Origin: Myxococcales bacterium UBA1238
Lineage (GTDB): Bacteria; Myxococcota_A; Bradymonadia; UBA7976; UBA1532
Assembly (NCBI GenBank): GCA_002309015.1
Contig: DBWM01000056.1
Span: 17,012 to 31,853 of the forward strand
DNA: 14,842 nt
Direction: 5' to 3'
Part shown: positions 7,239 to 13,830 of the stretch, in pieces
How positions within the stretch are numbered: position 1 is the first letter of the stretch
Layout of the letters: each line of letters begins with the position of its first letter
Made by a program: the position numbers and the translations under genes
The notes under the pieces: model-generated
Seen by the model: only the letters and a program-made list of their open reading frames with translations
Told to the model about the DNA's origin: nothing
Databases searched by the model: none

Positions 7239-7544
7239 CTACCAGCTCGACTTGACGAGACCGGGGATATTGCCCTTCAGACCTTCTTCGCGGAGCTGAA
7301 TACGGCAGAGATCGAACTTGCGGTAGTAACCGCGGGAACGACCGGTCAACGCGCAACGGTTGCGGATGCGGATCTTGGAAGCATCGCGGGGCATCTTGGC
7401 GATCTTGCGCTGGGCTTCCCATTTTTCTTCGAGGGTCGCGTTGGGATCCTTCATCACCTTGATCAACGCGGCGCGGCGTTCAGCGAACTTCGCCACCAAC
7501 ATCTTGCGGCGATTGTTCTTTTCAATCATGCAGGTCTTGGCCAT
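7239..7544 (-). CDS. rpsN: 30S ribosomal protein S14, long form without a zinc site
   Basis: Protein of 101 residues, the length of the long S14 form (the short zinc form is about 61). The C-terminal signature is clear: NRCALTGRSRGYYRKFDLCR followed by IQLREEG and a closing IPGLVKSSW, which is typical of alpha- and gamma-proteobacterial S14. S14 binds 16S rRNA in the head of the small subunit. Zinc-type S14 has two CxxC pairs; here each pair keeps only its first cysteine (C..T and C..Q), so zinc should not be bound. The ATG at 7544 has GGGAG six bases upstream. The gene stands apart from any other ribosomal protein gene; such lone copies are often zinc-independent spares or relocated sole copies. 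No Zur-type operator was recognised in the 252-base gap upstream. DUF58 follows 37 bases later on the same strand. Confidence 0.96.
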   Translation of the reverse strand: MAKTCMIEKNNRRKMLVAKFAERRAALIKVMKDPNATLEEKWEAQRKIAKMPRDASKIRIRNRCALTGRSRGYYRKFDLCRIQLREEGLKGNIPGLVKSSW

Positions 7545-7796
7545 CTTGCACTCCCAGTGGCCCTTCTGCCGGGCCGTTTCAACAATAGGCGCGGTATGTT
7601 GCCAAACTCTGACTCAAAAGGCAACTCTATTTTGCAGCCTCCGCGCTTTTCAAATGGGCGATTGAGCGCCGTCGCGTTTTTTTTGCAGGATTTGATGATC
7701 ACTTGTGAGAAAACCATGGTATCGTGACGGGGTTTTTGGCGAGGCGGGTGCGTTTGCCCCGATTGTCTTTGAGTTTGAATGCGTTGGAGTGAGACC
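7545..7796. other. Divergent intergenic region between rpsN and a membrane-protein gene
   Basis: These 252 bases must hold promoters for rpsN (minus) and the gene at 7797 (plus), but no convincing -35/-10 pair was found. A run of eight T (7677-7684) follows a weak GGCG/CGCC stem (7657-7670) on the plus strand. No plus-strand gene lies before it, so it could at most end a small RNA; this is not called. No open reading frame of quality is present. Confidence 0.5.
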
Positions 7797-9026
7797 ATGC
7801 GTGCGTCGCTGGCTGGGATTTTTGCTTTTTTGGCGGGTTTGCAGAGCGCTTTGGCGGTGGATGTGGAATGTGAGAGCGCGTCTGAGGGGATGTACTGCAC
7901 GTTTACAGGCGAATCTTTGGAGCGCTCGCGTTTCGAGATCAGCCGGGAGTCCGATGTGCTGCTGCTGCATCTCAAGGATGCCCAGGTGAAAAAGAATCAT
8001 TGGGTCACAGTCGAAGCACCGGGCATCAAGCGCGTTTTTTGGATGGCGTCCAAAAAAGCGTGGCGGGACGGCGTGTTGCGCGTGCGTTACACCGAAAAGC
8101 TGACCGAAGCGCTGATTGATGGCGTCAAATTTGAGCCTCAGGCGGAAGGAATGCGCGTCTGGATACCGACGGTCGAAGGCGCCTCCGCTCAGAATCCGGT
8201 CGCTGTCGCAGCTCAGGCCCCTGCCGCCGTTGAGAACAATGTGCCGAGCGTTGGCAGCGAGAAGCCTTCCGCGCCGGAAGCTGCCGATGTAGCCGTAAAA
8301 ACTGCTCCTAACGCACCGAAACCTGCCGATGTAGCTGTACAAAATGTACCTGACGCACCGAAACCCGGCGATGTAGCCGTAAAAGATGCGCCTGAAGTAC
8401 CGAAACCCGCCGATGTAGAAGGCAAAGATGCGCCTGATGCACCGAAGCCCGCCGATGCAGAAGGTAAAGATGCGCCTGATGCACCGAAGCCCGCCGATGC
8501 AGAAGGTAAAGATGCACCTGACGCGCCGAAGCCCTCGCCTGCAGCTGCAGATGATCAGCAAAATGCCCAGAATCCGCCTGTTGTAGCCCCTCGGGAACAG
8601 AAATCCGCGGGATCTTCGGAAGGAATGAGCTCTGCATTGAAGAAGGGAATCGCTGGGGGACTCGCGGGAGTAGGCTTCATTTGCCTGTTGCTGGCGCTCT
8701 GGCTGTTCCATCGCAAATCAGCGACGTCTCCCGTGCAGGGCATGTGGAAGATCAGCGAACAAGGCGTGATTTCGGTGCTGAAGATGAAAGATCAGATGTC
8801 GCTGCTGTATACCGACGACGAGCGGCAGGAATTGTTGGTTGAAAGCGACGACACCGAGGTTTTGCATCAGGAATTGAACCTGCAACAAGTGGAGCAGGCC
8901 AAGCGCGCATGGGAGCAGTTGCAGAAGGCAGTCAGCTTAGGCGAGCCGATGCAGCATCGATTGTCGGAGAAGGCGCTGTGGCAGATGGCCGCGTGGCTGT
9001 GGCAGATGGCTGAAGACGAGGGTTAA
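7797..9026 (+). CDS. Single-pass membrane protein with secreted domain, 14-residue repeats and FliO-like topology
   Basis: Protein of 409 residues. Signal peptide 1-20 (ending SALA). A periplasmic beta-rich domain spans 21-126 with two cysteines (C25, C34) that may form a disulfide; strings such as FEISRESDVLLLHLKDAQV and GVKFEPQAEGMRVWIPT resemble AMIN-like or FliO N-terminal domains. A Pro/Ala/Asp/Lys linker follows, including six 14-residue repeats (163-246), then a membrane helix (about 284-304) and a cytoplasmic tail of about 105 residues whose first part (ISVLKMKDQMSLLYTDDERQ, then ELLVESDDTEVL) recalls the FliO/MopB fold. No flagellar gene is nearby, so a FliO role is doubtful and the gene is left unnamed. 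ATG 7797 is preferred over 7779 because GGAG lies eight bases before it. The stop overlaps the convergent P460 gene by four bases. Confidence 0.82.
   Translation: MRASLAGIFAFLAGLQSALAVDVECESASEGMYCTFTGESLERSRFEISRESDVLLLHLKDAQVKKNHWVTVEAPGIKRVFWMASKKAWRDGVLRVRYTEKLTEALIDGVKFEPQAEGMRVWIPTVEGASAQNPVAVAAQAPAAVENNVPSVGSEKPSAPEAADVAVKTAPNAPKPADVAVQNVPDAPKPGDVAVKDAPEVPKPADVEGKDAPDAPKPADAEGKDAPDAPKPADAEGKDAPDAPKPSPAAADDQQNAQNPPVVAPREQKSAGSSEGMSSALKKGIAGGLAGVGFICLLLALWLFHRKSATSPVQGMWKISEQGVISVLKMKDQMSLLYTDDERQELLVESDDTEVLHQELNLQQVEQAKRAWEQLQKAVSLGEPMQHRLSEKALWQMAAWLWQMAEDEG
8283..8534 (+). repeat. Six tandem 42-base repeats encoding a 14-residue Pro/Lys/Asp-rich unit
   Basis: Six units of exactly 42 bases, at 8283, 8325, 8367, 8409, 8451 and 8493. 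Protein consensus is ADVEGKDAPDAPKP; the first units read ADVAVKTAPNAPKP and ADVAVQNVPDAPKP, the last two are identical in protein (ADAEGKDAPDAPKP) and nearly identical in DNA. Identity grows towards the 3' end, which suggests recent duplication there. It forms a charged, extended linker between the periplasmic domain and the membrane helix. Confidence 0.95.
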
Positions 9027-9484
9027 GGCAGCGGAACCGACGTGATGTAGTCGTTCTCTTCGTACATGCCGTGGCATTGGGTGCAGAGATTCTCTGCATC
9101 TTCTCCGCTCATTTTTGTATAACCTTCAGCATCATAGGCCGCAAAGAACCATCCGCTCGGACGCTTCTCCATGACAGCCGTCTGATTGAGCTTGCCCTCC
9201 AGGTAACCATCGATCACGAAGATACTTCCCGCAGGCCATTTGGTGAACCCTGAGGTTTGTAGGGCATCAGAGACGACATCGTTGTAGTAAATGATGCCTT
9301 GATCGCCGTGATTGGAGTTCTTCGAAAGCGCAGTCAGCTTGTTGTATTTGGCCGGTCGCGACCAGTTTTTTTGATAATTGGCGGCTTGTAGCTCCTCGTA
9401 AAGGGCGGTGGCGTCGTAATCTTCATCTCCACAGGCGCTCAAAAGCGCGCCGGCGAGAGCCATTGTGGTAAGGGTTCGAATCAC
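9023..9484 (-). CDS. Cytochrome P460-like haem lipoprotein
   Basis: Protein of 153 residues. A lipoprotein signal ends at LSAC (C18 lipidated). The rest matches cytochrome P460-type domains in outline: WPAGSIFVIDGY, then AVMEKRPSGWFFAAYDAEG and a C-terminal CTQCH haem c motif (C134, C137, H138). P460 cytochromes oxidise hydroxylamine or nitric oxide in ammonia oxidisers, but many lipoprotein members have no known substrate. K107, in the VMEK stretch, lies where family members carry a conserved Lys, although whether it cross-links haem cannot be told from sequence. The start is GTG at 9484 with AGGAG five bases upstream, a strong site. It is divergent from the tat cluster (109-base gap) and convergent with the upstream plus-strand gene (4-base overlap). 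It would be outer- or inner-membrane anchored in the periplasm and needs a cytochrome c maturation system encoded elsewhere. Confidence 0.8.
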   Translation of the reverse strand: MIRTLTTMALAGALLSACGDEDYDATALYEELQAANYQKNWSRPAKYNKLTALSKNSNHGDQGIIYYNDVVSDALQTSGFTKWPAGSIFVIDGYLEGKLNQTAVMEKRPSGWFFAAYDAEGYTKMSGEDAENLCTQCHGMYEENDYITSVPLP

Positions 9485-9593
9485 GGCTTCTCCTTTTTAA
9501 AAAGTTTGCGTCTCAGGTGAAGCTGGCGGTCTGACGTTTATCAAAGCGGCCGTATTCAGCCTCGGTGAGGCGTTTACAAAAGGAATTTCGGGC

Positions 9594-10163
9594 ATGTTGT
9601 TTGGCGTGGGCTTTGGCGAAGTTTTGGTCATCGTGCTGGTGCTGCTTTTGGTGGTGGGTCCCAGGCGACTGCCCGCATTGGCACAGAAAGCGGGGCGTTC
9701 GCTGCGCGCGATCAAGAAGACGGCGCATGCATTTCAGTCGGCTCTGCAACTCGAAGAGATTCAGGATTTGGAGCATCAGCTTCAGGATCCGTGGCAAGCG
9801 ACGCCTCCCAATGCACAAACCCAGGTGATCTCAGAGATTGCCCCCGAGGCGACTTTAAATCAAGGGTTGACCCCAAAAGAAACGCTCGATGTGGGCTTAA
9901 AAGACGCGCTGCCTGAGGTCGAAAACCCTCATCCCGGGGCGCAAACGGAGGCGCTCCCGCCCGAGAACCCGCAACCTGTGGCGCAAACAGAGACGCTCCC
10001 GCCCGAAAACCCGCAACCTGGGATGCAAACCGAAGTTCTCCCGCCTGAAAAGTCGCAATCTGCACCGCAAACGGCGCTTCCTTCGCATGAAAAAACGGCA
10101 TCTGCAGTAAACAACGCGGGGATTCCGCAGGGATCCGTCGAAGGAGATCGCGATGCAGAGTAA
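9594..10163 (+). CDS. tatB: Twin-arginine translocase subunit, TatB-like, with repeat-containing tail
   Basis: Protein of 189 residues. One N-terminal membrane helix (about 6-21) with the TatB-type GFGE motif (E9) is followed by GPRRLP (22-27, the hinge) and an amphipathic helix (28-62). This layout, with E9 in the helix, points to TatB rather than TatA, although the two families overlap. TatB works with TatC to bind twin-arginine signal peptides at the inner membrane. The tail (about 66-189) is Pro/Gln/Glu-rich and disordered, with three 14-residue repeats and a fourth partial one (116-167), unusually long for TatB. The ATG at 9594 has AAAAGGA nine bases upstream. Its end overlaps tatC by 11 bases, so the two are translationally coupled. 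No separate tatA is in the window, so TatA may be elsewhere, or this protein may serve both roles. Confidence 0.88.
   Translation: MLFGVGFGEVLVIVLVLLLVVGPRRLPALAQKAGRSLRAIKKTAHAFQSALQLEEIQDLEHQLQDPWQATPPNAQTQVISEIAPEATLNQGLTPKETLDVGLKDALPEVENPHPGAQTEALPPENPQPVAQTETLPPENPQPGMQTEVLPPEKSQSAPQTALPSHEKTASAVNNAGIPQGSVEGDRDAE
9939..10094 (+). repeat. 14-residue repeats in the tail of the TatB-like protein
   Basis: Three 42-base units (9939-9980, 9981-10022, 10023-10064) and a partial fourth (10065-10094). Protein units are AQTEALPPENPQPV, AQTETLPPENPQPG, MQTEVLPPEKSQSA and PQTALPSHEK. The DNA copies differ at several positions, so the array is older than the one at 8283-8534, although both have a 42-base period. 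Confidence 0.9.
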
Positions 10164-10947
10164 AGACGGGCTCGATACCACCGAAGCGCCGCTGATGACG
10201 CATCTGGAGGAGTTGCGATCGCGGCTTTGGCGTGCGGTGCTCGCGGTTTTACTGGCGGGGATTTGTTGTTACGGGGTACATGACGCGCTTTTCAACTTTT
10301 TAACGCGGCCGTTGTTCTACGCGCTCAAGTCTCTGGCGTTTGAACCGACGATTTCATTCCGCACGATGTCGGGGGCGTTTCTCTTTCACTTCAAGACCGC
10401 TGCATTTTGCGGGTTGTTCGTGGCATCCCCTGTATTGTTCTATCAACTTTGGCGTTTTGTGGCGCCGGGACTCTATTTGCAGGAGCGCAAGGCGCTGTTT
10501 CTGATGAGCGCAGCCTCGACTGCATGCTTCATTGGCGGTGCGGCGTTTGCATACTTTGAAGTGTTGACCGACGTTTACCGGTTTCTGCTGGGTTACGCCA
10601 TCGTCGATGGCCCCTCAATGCAGCTTCGTCCCGATATCAACATCGAAGAATACCTGGGATTTACGTTAAAACTGCTGTGCGCCTTTGCGGCTGCATTTGA
10701 AATGCCGGTGCTCGTGTCGTTGCTCGCGTATTGTGGGCTGTGTACGCACCGTACGCTGCTGAAATTCTGGCGTTATGCGATGGTGTTGTGCTTTGTGCTC
10801 GGGGCATTCCTGACGCCGCCCGACATCATCAGCCAGTTGATGCTCGCATTACCGATGATTGCGCTCTATTTTATCAGTATCGGGCTGGCGTATTTATTGA
10901 CGAGGCGCCGCGAGGGCCAAAAGGAAGATTCAGAATGCGCAAAGTAA
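10153..10947 (+). CDS. tatC: Sec-independent protein translocase TatC
   Basis: Protein of 264 residues with six predicted membrane helices, the usual TatC length and layout. Conserved points: N-terminal HLEELRSRL (17-25, E20 matching E. coli E15), LFYQLWRFVAPGLYLQERKA (95-114, with E111 matching the E. coli E103 of the signal-peptide pocket), FEMP (E183) and TPPD (D224, matching D211). TatC recognises the twin-arginine motif of folded, often cofactor-bearing exported proteins. The ATG at 10153 has GGAG seven bases upstream and lies inside the end of the tatB gene (11-base overlap). The 3' end overlaps the next gene by 13 bases. The order tatB-tatC-FAD dehydrogenase is tight and looks like one operon. 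Confidence 0.97.
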   Translation: MQSKDGLDTTEAPLMTHLEELRSRLWRAVLAVLLAGICCYGVHDALFNFLTRPLFYALKSLAFEPTISFRTMSGAFLFHFKTAAFCGLFVASPVLFYQLWRFVAPGLYLQERKALFLMSAASTACFIGGAAFAYFEVLTDVYRFLLGYAIVDGPSMQLRPDINIEEYLGFTLKLLCAFAAAFEMPVLVSLLAYCGLCTHRTLLKFWRYAMVLCFVLGAFLTPPDIISQLMLALPMIALYFISIGLAYLLTRRREGQKEDSECAK

Positions 10948-12509
10948 TCGAACTTTCGCTGTCTCCGGACGATGCAGCAGGCGATGCATTAAAACAATCT
11001 GCGGCTCGCGCACTGGGCATCGAGCAAAATCGCCTGACAGGGTGCTCTATCCAGAAGCGATCCATCGATGCGAGGCATGGCAAGGTCACTTTGCATTTTG
11101 AATTAAGGGTCGCTGTAGACGAACCATTGGAGGATCCGCCGCTGAAAATGCCCGATCCGAGGGTGATACCGGGGGATCCCCAGGTGATCATCGTCGGTGC
11201 AGGCCCAGCGGGGCTTTATGCCGCATGGATTCTGGCGTTATCGGGGATCAAATCGGTGATCCTCGAACGGGGACCTGACGTTCGCGGCCGACGACATGCG
11301 GTTGCGCTGCTGAACCGCGAGGGTTTGCTCGATCCAGAGAGCAATTACTGCTTTGGAGAAGGGGGAGCGGGCACGTTCTCGGACGGTAAGCTGTACACGC
11401 GATCGAACAAGAGGGGTGAAATTGCGCCTTTCTTTGAGCTCTTAGTGGCGTGTGGGGCTGATCCTTCCATTTTGTTTGACGCAAGACCCCATTTGGGCAC
11501 CGACAGATTGCCTCAGATCATTGGAAACTGGCGATCGAGGCTTGCAGATTACGGGGTTCAGGTTCGATTTTCCTGCAAGGTGGCTGATTTTATGAAGTCG
11601 GGCGATCGCGTAACGGGCGTGAGGCTTGAAGACGGCGAGAAGATTGCCGGAAAAGCGGTGATTTTGGCCACAGGTCACTCGGCTCCGGATGTTTACCAGC
11701 TTTTGCAGGCCAGCGGCGCCATTTTGCAGGCGAAACCCTTCGCGTTTGGCGTGCGGCTGGAGCATCCCCAGGCGTTCATCGACCAGATGCAATATGGCAA
11801 ATATGCGGGTCACCCGGCATTGGGCGCCGCGAGCTACAGCATCAAGCATACTTTTGATGATGGAGTGGGCGTGTTCAGCTTCTGCATGTGTCCCGGCGGC
11901 ACGATCGTGCCCTCGACCAGCGGAGAAGGGCAGTTGGTGGTCAACGGTATGAGCGCTGCACGCCGGGGATCGCCTTATGCGAACTCGGGATTCGTGGTGA
12001 CCGTCTCAAACGAGGGCTTTTCGGACGCGATGTCCGCCCTTGTATGGCAACAAAAGCTCGAGCAAAAAGCGTACAAGTTCGGAGGTGGGGCCTACAAAGC
12101 CCCTGCCCAGCGGCTGACCGACTTTTGTAGGGGTAAAGCGTCGGGTTCGCTGCCCCGATGCAGTTATCCGCCTGGGGTCACGCCGAGTAATCTCCAGTCG
12201 TTATTGCCCAAATCGATCTACAAGCCCATGGTTCAGGCGTTAAAGATCTTCGATGCGCGCATGAAGGGCTTTGTTTCAGACGATGCCATCGCTGTAGGCG
12301 TAGAATCCCGAAGCAGCTCACCCGTAAGGGTCCTGCGCGATTCCGAAACCGGCGAATCCCCCTCGTTAAAAGGCCTCTTCCCCTGCGGTGAGGGATCGGG
12401 TTACGCCGGCGGCATCACGAGCGCAGCCCTCGATGGCGCCTTTGCGGCGAAAAAAGTCCTCATCGCTCTGGGATGTGCCGGTGATTCCCTGGTGGAAAGC
12501 GGCAATTGA
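10935..12509 (+). CDS. NAD(P)/FAD-dependent dehydrogenase (COG2509-type)
   Basis: Protein of 524 residues. An N-terminal extension (1-80, MRKVIELSLS onward) is typical of the family. A Rossmann dinucleotide-binding GAGPAGLYAA (88-97) follows, with E111 at the end of the second strand for the ribose. The family signature GEGGAGTFSDGKLYTR (141-156) is present, and a C-terminal GLFPCGEGSGYAGGITSAALDGA closes the FAD site. This family (uncharacterised FAD-dependent dehydrogenases) is predicted cytosolic; its substrate is unknown. The reading frame extends back into tatC as far as 10731, but ATG 10935 is chosen because AAGGAAG lies seven bases upstream and the family N-terminus begins there; it overlaps tatC by 13 bases. 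No export signal is seen, so it is probably not a Tat substrate. Confidence 0.93.
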   Translation: MRKVIELSLSPDDAAGDALKQSAARALGIEQNRLTGCSIQKRSIDARHGKVTLHFELRVAVDEPLEDPPLKMPDPRVIPGDPQVIIVGAGPAGLYAAWILALSGIKSVILERGPDVRGRRHAVALLNREGLLDPESNYCFGEGGAGTFSDGKLYTRSNKRGEIAPFFELLVACGADPSILFDARPHLGTDRLPQIIGNWRSRLADYGVQVRFSCKVADFMKSGDRVTGVRLEDGEKIAGKAVILATGHSAPDVYQLLQASGAILQAKPFAFGVRLEHPQAFIDQMQYGKYAGHPALGAASYSIKHTFDDGVGVFSFCMCPGGTIVPSTSGEGQLVVNGMSAARRGSPYANSGFVVTVSNEGFSDAMSALVWQQKLEQKAYKFGGGAYKAPAQRLTDFCRGKASGSLPRCSYPPGVTPSNLQSLLPKSIYKPMVQALKIFDARMKGFVSDDAIAVGVESRSSSPVRVLRDSETGESPSLKGLFPCGEGSGYAGGITSAALDGAFAAKKVLIALGCAGDSLVESGN

Positions 12510-12832
12510 TCGAGAGAATGCGGGATCCTCGGAGAGAAAACCCTCGTTCCGGAGCATCAGGATCCGATCTTCTACTGGAAAAGCGGCCTTTTGGGCTGAC
12601 AACGGCGGTTTTCTTCTGGTTAAAACTCTGGATGCCCCAATGGATCAGGCTTTTAAGCTCCGATTTTGATCGACTTCGTTAAAGAATGCCGCTTTTCTTT
12701 TTGGAACCCCTGAAGGTTCAGCCCTCAATCACCGTTCTCCCCACCGAAATCCGGCCTCGTCGGCCAACGATCACCCTTTGATCAACCGGAATCCGCAAGA
12801 TTCATCCCCAAAACGCAGATCTTCCGCAAAGA

Positions 12833-12865
12833 AAACCTGCATTTTCGTCTTAAACCTGCATTTTC
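12833..12865 (+). repeat. Two 14-base direct repeats upstream of a promoter, operator-like
   Basis: AAACCTGCATTTTC occurs at 12833-12846 and 12852-12865, 19 bases (about two helical turns) apart, the spacing expected for two protein dimers on one face of DNA. The second copy begins a CTGCA...TGCAG inverted repeat (12856-12874) that reaches the predicted -35 element. A repressor or activator site is inferred. Confidence 0.5.
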
Positions 12866-12868
12866 TGT

Positions 12869-12896
12869 TTGCAGAACCCACAATTTGCGCTATCTT
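12869..12896 (+). promoter_or_regulatory. Candidate sigma70-type promoter for the gene at 12941
   Basis: TTGCAG (12869-12874) and TATCTT (12891-12896) are 16 bases apart, placing a transcription start near 12903 and a leader of about 38 bases. The match is moderate (3/6 and 4/6). Its position beside the 14-base direct repeats supports it. Confidence 0.35.
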
Positions 12897-12940
12897 TAAA
12901 ACGGTTTTGAGACGTAAACCGGCAAAGAAAGGGTTAACGC

Positions 12941-13663
12941 ATGCCGACTATTCCAGAACTAGGGTTTCAGCGCATCACCAACGAGTCTTTGAATGGCTTC
13001 ATGGCGCTGATCGTCGCGATCCTTTTAAAGGATCCCAGCATCGAAGCGGAATCTGCAGCCAAACTTCAGGCGGCTCAGCAGGCCTTTCAGACGGCGATCC
13101 GCAAAAAGAACCATTTAATGAGCGAAAACCTGGGCGAGATCGATCACAACGTCGATCAAACCTGGCGCGGAACCCGAAATCACCTGAAGGCCAACATCAA
13201 TAATCCCGATGAAGAGATCCGCACCGCTGCGCAGGAAGTTTTCGCCGTGTTCTCCGACCTTCCTGACCCTACAAAGCGCCCTCAGGCCGAGGAATACGGT
13301 GCTTTGAAGGCGCTGATCGAGAAACTCGATGCGTTCGGTGAAGAAAAACTCCGCAAAGCGCTCGTTTTCTCGTGGGTGAAAGGCCTTCGTGAGGGTGTAG
13401 AAGCCTTTATGCGCCTGAAAGCCCAGAAGACTGAGCATAAATCCGACCAGGTCCTGGGCGAAACCAAGCAACTGCGCAAGTCATTGATCGATACCTACAA
13501 CTACATCATCGAACGTCTGAACTCCGTCATGTTCCTCTTCCCCGACGAACCCCATCAACGCCTCTGCGATCTCATTATCCAGGCGATCAACGACCAGCGC
13601 CTGAGCGCAAAGATGGGGAAGCGGAAGGGTGAGAAGGGTGACGATGAGTCAACAGGGGATTGA
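12941..13663 (+). CDS. Helical protein of DUF6261-like type
   Basis: Protein of 240 residues, almost entirely helical, with no signal peptide or membrane helix, so cytoplasmic. The pattern of an early LNGFMALIVAIL helix, then H-x(2)-N-x(2)-D-x-T-W-R-G, an AAQEVFAVF helix and an ALKALIEKLDA helix resembles the DUF6261 family, best known from Bacteroidetes; this is from memory of the pattern and not certain. The tail (229-240) is charged and probably flexible. The function of that family is unknown. The ATG at 12941 has AAAGGG seven bases upstream. It is a single-gene transcript, with a candidate promoter and repeats in front and a terminator 148 bases after the stop. A role in stress or phage defence cannot be read from the sequence. 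Confidence 0.7.
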   Translation: MPTIPELGFQRITNESLNGFMALIVAILLKDPSIEAESAAKLQAAQQAFQTAIRKKNHLMSENLGEIDHNVDQTWRGTRNHLKANINNPDEEIRTAAQEVFAVFSDLPDPTKRPQAEEYGALKALIEKLDAFGEEKLRKALVFSWVKGLREGVEAFMRLKAQKTEHKSDQVLGETKQLRKSLIDTYNYIIERLNSVMFLFPDEPHQRLCDLIIQAINDQRLSAKMGKRKGEKGDDESTGD

Positions 13664-13810
13664 TCGCTGATTGAACTGCGATGGCGGGCGAAGATGCGGT
13701 TTGACTCTGCGGAGAATGCCCGATTTGTGCTGCTGTCGATAAAATAAAACCGCAAGATCCTCCGTTCTTTGCCCTCCGTTGAGCTTTTATCTGCTGAAAT
13801 CGCCTCTCCT

Positions 13811-13830
13811 GGGGTACATCACCCCCTTTT
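13811..13830 (+). terminator. Intrinsic terminator for the gene at 12941
   Basis: GGGGT (13811-13815), loop ACATC, ACCCC (13821-13825), then CTTTT (13826-13830) on the plus strand. It lies 148 bases after the stop of the upstream plus-strand gene and touches the 3' end of the minus-strand gene ending at 13830. The five-pair stem is short but GC-rich. Confidence 0.5.

Larger units (their letters stand above)
12510..12940. other. 431-base intergenic region
   Basis: No convincing gene is seen here; short open frames run into neighbouring coding sequence. Near the left side GGATCCT (12523-12529) and AGGATCC (12559-12565) form a seven-base inverted repeat with a 29-base gap but no T-run, so it is not a clear terminator. 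A small GAACC/GGTTC stem lies at 12704-12719. The right end holds two 14-base direct repeats and a candidate promoter for the gene at 12941. Confidence 0.6.

Noticed and set aside
7657..7684. Plus-strand terminator or small RNA end (run of eight T)
   Set aside because: The stem has only four pairs and is six bases from the T-run, and no plus-strand transcript is seen before it.
8283..8534. CRISPR-like appearance of evenly spaced repeats
   Set aside because: Units are contiguous with no spacers, keep the reading frame, and lie inside a coding gene.
7650..8711. Minus-strand open frame of 353 codons with repeated RRIF/CIGG units
   Set aside because: It is the complement of the 42-base tandem repeats in the plus-strand membrane-protein gene; the repeats make it look ordered.
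9712..10203. Minus-strand open frame of 163 codons
   Set aside because: It is antisense to the TatB tail and its 42-base repeats; no start signal or recognisable domain.
10731..10934. N-terminal extension of the FAD dehydrogenase
   Set aside because: It would overlap tatC by over 200 bases; the family N-terminus and a good ribosome-binding site lie at 10935.
12388..12669. Plus-strand open frame of 93 codons running past the dehydrogenase gene
   Set aside because: More than a third lies inside the dehydrogenase gene in another frame, and the product is basic with no recognisable pattern.
12778..13203. Plus-strand open frame of 141 codons in front of the helical protein
   Set aside because: It overlaps the well-supported gene at 12941 in another frame, has no ribosome-binding site and would cover the promoter region.
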